NCBI GenBank assembly: GCA_963642455.1
Contig: CAVIGM010000042.1
Location: 1-9,496 of the forward strand
From: Crickella sp963642455
Lineage (GTDB): Bacteria > Bacillota > Clostridia > Peptostreptococcales > Anaerovoracaceae
DNA: 9,496 nucleotides
Reading direction: 5' to 3'
Shown here: positions 7,429 through 9,496 of the stretch, piece by piece
How positions within the stretch are numbered: position 1 is the first letter of the stretch
Layout: every line of letters begins with the position of its first letter
Position numbers and translations under genes: made by a program
Notes under the pieces: model-generated
What the model was told of the DNA's origin: nothing
Database searches by the model: none
What the model saw: the letters and a program-made list of their open reading frames with translations, nothing else

Positions 7429-8268
7429 GTGGAAAAAAGAGATTACAAGTACTTGGAAGAAGTAGCACGAAGGGTAAGAATTAACGCTCTTAAGGCAATA
7501 CATGCCGCTGGCTCGGGGCATCCGGGCGGGAGCTTCTCTGCTGCGGATATTCTCGTTGCGTTATATTTCGACGAGATGAATATCGACCCTGCAAATCCAA
7601 AGATGGAAGGAAGAGACAAGCTGGTTCTCTCGAAGGGACATGCCGTTCCTGCGCTGTATGCCGTGCTTGGCGAAAGAGGCTATTATGATGTGTCGGAAAT
7701 GATTAGCCTTAGACAGGTCGGGAGCCACTTCCAAGGTCATCCTAATATGCACAAGGTTCCGGGAATTGAGATGTCGACAGGCTCGCTCGGGCAGGGCTTC
7801 TCAGCTGCAGTTGGAATGGCGATTGCAAATAAGATGGATGGAAAACCAGGTTATGTATATGCAGTGACAGGCGATGGAGAATTGCAGGAAGGCATTATCT
7901 GGGAGGCAGCTCTTTCGGCAGCTAAATACAAGCTTGATAATTTCGTTGCCATTGTTGACTGGAACGGACTTCAGATTGACGGCGAGGTTGATAAGGTTAA
8001 GAAGGTTACTCCTATAGATGAGAAATTCGCGGCATTTGGATTCGATGTAATCGTATGCGACGGACATGATATGAAGGATCTGACTGAGGCGATTGATATG
8101 GCTAAGCGCTCGCTTGTTGAAAGGACAGAGAAGCCTGTTGCTATCATTGCAAAGACTCACAAGGGACACGGCGTATCCTTTATGGAGGATCAGGCAGGCT
8201 GGCATGGCAAGGCGCCTAATGATGAACAGTTCGCAGCAGCTATCAAGGAGCTTGGAGGTGAATTCTAA
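7429..8268 (+). CDS. Transketolase, N-terminal (thiamine diphosphate-binding) subunit
   Basis: This is the first half of a split transketolase, which moves two-carbon ketol units between sugar phosphates in the non-oxidative pentose phosphate pathway. The 279-aa protein holds the PP domain. It shows SGHPGGS (H31), LSKGHA (H71), TGSLGQG (117-123), the thiamine diphosphate/Mg2+ motif GDGE (148-151) with partner N179 in VDWNG, and GWHGKAPN (H259). It ends where the Pyr domain would begin in a fused enzyme, as in other Clostridia and archaea with two-gene transketolases, so this is not a truncation. GTG is chosen as start from ribosome-site spacing. The stop TAA shares its last base with the next ATG, and a GGAGGTG site for the partner lies within its end, so the two subunits should be made in step. 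DXS or other ketolases are less likely given motif spacing and partner. Confidence 0.94.
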   Translation: MEKRDYKYLEEVARRVRINALKAIHAAGSGHPGGSFSAADILVALYFDEMNIDPANPKMEGRDKLVLSKGHAVPALYAVLGERGYYDVSEMISLRQVGSHFQGHPNMHKVPGIEMSTGSLGQGFSAAVGMAIANKMDGKPGYVYAVTGDGELQEGIIWEAALSAAKYKLDNFVAIVDWNGLQIDGEVDKVKKVTPIDEKFAAFGFDVIVCDGHDMKDLTEAIDMAKRSLVERTEKPVAIIAKTHKGHGVSFMEDQAGWHGKAPNDEQFAAAIKELGGEF

Positions 8269-9197
8269 TGGCAGACAAAATCGCAACAAGACAGGCATAT
8301 AGTGAATTCCTCGTTGAAGAGGGAGCAAGAAATCCTAAGTTGGTAGTTATGACTGCCGACCTTTCGGGTTCAAATAAGACGGATGCTTTCGAGAAAGCAT
8401 ATCCAGAGAGATTCATAGATAGCGGCATTTCCGAGCAGGATATGATGGCAGAGGCTGCAGGAATCGCACATTCGGGGCACGTAGTATGCGCAAGCTCCTT
8501 TACGATGTTCGCTGCAGGAAGAGCTTATGAGATTATCAGAAATTCAATCGGATATACAGGCGCAAATGTTAAGGTCTGCGCAACGCATGGCGGAATCACA
8601 GTCGGCGAGGATGGAGCAAGCCATCAGACTTTCGAGGATATCTCGCTTATGAGAGAAATCCCAGGCATGATGGTTGTCAATCCAGCAGATGCGGTATCGA
8701 CTAAGATTCTTCTCAAGCAGATTGTTGATACTTACGGCCCTGCGTATGTAAGGCTTGGGCGATCAGGCGTTCCTGTTATATATGATGAGGGCTCGAACTT
8801 GCAGCTCGGTCAGGGAAACATCCTAAAGGATGGTGAGGATGTTTCCGTCCTTGCGACCGGAATCATGGTAGATGCGGCTCTGCAGGCTGCTAAGATTCTT
8901 GAAGAGCAAGGCATCAGCGCAAGAATAGTGGATATTCATACAATCAAGCCACTCGACGAAGAGCTTATTATAAGATGTGCAAAAGAGACAGGCAGAATCG
9001 TAACCGCCGAAGAGCATTCGGTACTCGGAGGACTCGGCGGAGCAGTCGCAGAGGTCGTAGTGCAGAACTGCCCTGTTAAGATGGCTATGGTAGGACAGAA
9101 GGATTGCTTCGGAGAATCCGGCAAGCCCGCAGATCTTCTTAAGAAATACGGCATGACCGCAGACGACATCGTGGCTGCAGTCAAGAGCCTCATGTAA
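8268..9197 (+). CDS. Transketolase, C-terminal (pyrimidine-binding) subunit
   Basis: This is the second half of the split transketolase. The 309-aa protein has the Pyr domain (about 5-165) followed by the transketolase C-terminal domain (about 188-300). DSGISEQ carries E56, which aligns with the catalytic glutamate that activates the thiamine aminopyrimidine ring. THGGITVGEDGASHQ (106-120; H119) is a transketolase/DXS-family signature, and RLGRSGVP (162-169) probably contacts substrate phosphate. The C-terminal part has VLATGIMVDAAL and TAEEHSVLGGLG, typical of the family. ATG overlaps the upstream TAA as TAATG; GGAGGTG at 8254-8260 serves it. The two subunits should assemble as an alpha2beta2 enzyme with active sites at the interface. 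DXS is excluded because a DXS would be one longer chain. A terminator follows within 70 bases. Confidence 0.94.
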   Translation: MADKIATRQAYSEFLVEEGARNPKLVVMTADLSGSNKTDAFEKAYPERFIDSGISEQDMMAEAAGIAHSGHVVCASSFTMFAAGRAYEIIRNSIGYTGANVKVCATHGGITVGEDGASHQTFEDISLMREIPGMMVVNPADAVSTKILLKQIVDTYGPAYVRLGRSGVPVIYDEGSNLQLGQGNILKDGEDVSVLATGIMVDAALQAAKILEEQGISARIVDIHTIKPLDEELIIRCAKETGRIVTAEEHSVLGGLGGAVAEVVVQNCPVKMAMVGQKDCFGESGKPADLLKKYGMTADDIVAAVKSLM

Positions 9198-9223
9198 GCG
9201 CCCGCATAGCATCGCAAACGACG

Positions 9224-9238
9224 GCACGCAACACGTGC
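9224..9238 (+). repeat. Small hairpin after the transketolase stop
   Basis: GCACG pairs with CGTGC around CAACA. A competing pairing is TCGCA (9212-9216) with TGCGA (9236-9240). Both are short and may have no role of their own. Confidence 0.2.
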
Positions 9239-9265
9239 GATACGCGCAACAACTAACAACAACGA

Positions 9266-9300
9266 AAAAAACAGGATTCCTCGGAATCCTGTTTTTTCTT
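9266..9300 (+). terminator. Strong rho-independent terminator after transketolase
   Basis: A perfect 14-bp stem, AAAAAACAGGATTC (9266-9279) against its complement (9284-9297), closes on a CTCG loop and ends in a T-run. The matching A-run on the 5' side means it could also stop transcription arriving on the minus strand. Confidence 0.93.
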
Positions 9301-9319
9301 CCTTTATAAATATAAAGCG

Positions 9320-9420
9320 CGCGCCCTCATAGTCACCAATCGGCGATGCAATCTTACTTGAAGGGCCTTTGGCTGACGCCTGTGCTTAGCGATTGGCCTC
9401 CTCTTGTTGCACTGGGCGCG
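9320..9420. repeat. Nested inverted repeats, candidate structured element
   Basis: CGCGCCC (9320-9326) is complementary to GGGCGCG (9414-9420). Inside it, CCAATCG (9336-9342) is complementary to CGATTGG (9390-9396). The nested order allows one folded unit of about 100 nt with a 47-nt centre. It follows the terminator, so it would need its own transcript, or one from the right, to act as RNA. I do not recognise a known RNA family. The right arm of the inner pair lies in the first direct repeat. Confidence 0.35.
9368..9398 (+). repeat. Direct repeat, copy 1 (31 bp)
   Basis: It starts TTTGGC and ends CTTAGCGATTGGCC. It matches copy 2 except for one extra T (9374) and one G/A difference (9384). 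Copy starts are 74 bases apart, far too different in context for a CRISPR. Confidence 0.8.
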
Positions 9421-9441
9421 ACGATTGTTGTTTGATGGATA

Positions 9442-9471
9442 TTTGGCGACGCCTGTACTTAGCGATTGGCC
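9442..9471 (+). repeat. Direct repeat, copy 2 (30 bp)
   Basis: Same sequence as copy 1 apart from one missing T and one substitution. Its last two bases start the hairpin at 9470-9488. The shared core CTTAGCGATTGGCC is identical in both copies. Confidence 0.8.
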
Positions 9472-9488
9472 GAGGGCTTGTCCCTCGG
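9470..9488 (+). repeat. Seven-bp hairpin at the right edge of the repeat region
   Basis: CCGAGGG pairs perfectly with CCCTCGG around CTTGT. AGC (9461-9463) and GCT (9494-9496) can extend it across an internal loop, reaching the last base of the window, so the element probably continues outside. No T-run is visible, so it is not a recognisable terminator here. Confidence 0.6.
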
Positions 9489-9496
9489 ACAGAGCT

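Noticed and set aside
7429..9197. Frameshifted or broken transketolase
   Set aside because: The two frames are joined by a clean TAATG overlap with a dedicated GGAGGTG site, and the split falls at the domain boundary, as in known two-subunit transketolases.
9368..9471. Possible CRISPR array
   Set aside because: Only two copies, not identical, spaced 74 bases start to start, with a spacer-like gap of 43 bases and no cas genes in view.
9301..9496. tRNA or known structured RNA such as RNase P or tmRNA
   Set aside because: No cloverleaf, T-loop or family-specific core words could be found on either strand.

Overview
The window looks like an ordinary stretch of chromosome from an anaerobic, fermentative Firmicute of the class Clostridia. 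The pointers are strong AGGAGG-type ribosome binding sites, AGA/AGG-rich arginine codons with moderate GC by eye, a transketolase split into two genes, a Clostridium symbiosum-like hexameric glutamate dehydrogenase, and a LigA of a divergent kind that I recall from Lachnospiraceae-like genomes. Family level cannot be settled from this sequence.

Layout. On the minus strand, 43-1413 encodes glutamate dehydrogenase, read leftward from a strong extended -10 promoter at 1500-1527 through a leader of about 80 nt that can fold into an 8-bp hairpin. Diverging from it is a plus-strand cluster: pcrA (UvrD-family helicase), ligA (NAD+-dependent DNA ligase) and mgtE (Mg2+ transporter/channel). pcrA and ligA are 13 nt apart, and ligA and mgtE overlap by ATGA, so the three are probably one operon. 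After a 76-88 nt GC-rich spacer come the two halves of transketolase (7429-8268 and 8268-9197), which overlap by one base. A strong rho-independent terminator at 9266-9300 closes the block. The last 200 bases carry no gene; they hold two near-identical 30/31-bp direct repeats, nested inverted repeats and a hairpin cut close to the window edge, which looks like a dispersed palindromic repeat or an undescribed structured RNA.

How the genes work together. PcrA and LigA are both DNA-maintenance enzymes (unwinding and nick sealing), and both need Mg2+ for catalysis, which may be why mgtE is translationally coupled to ligA; that link is inference. The transketolase subunits form one thiamine diphosphate enzyme of the non-oxidative pentose phosphate pathway. 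Glutamate dehydrogenase links amino-acid nitrogen to 2-oxoglutarate, and its cofactor-pocket residues look NAD+-type, which would suit glutamate fermentation.

I found no mobile element, CRISPR array, tRNA, rRNA or defence system. The parts most worth a second look are the 3' repeat region, the divergent ligase active-site neighbourhood and the cofactor signature of the glutamate dehydrogenase.
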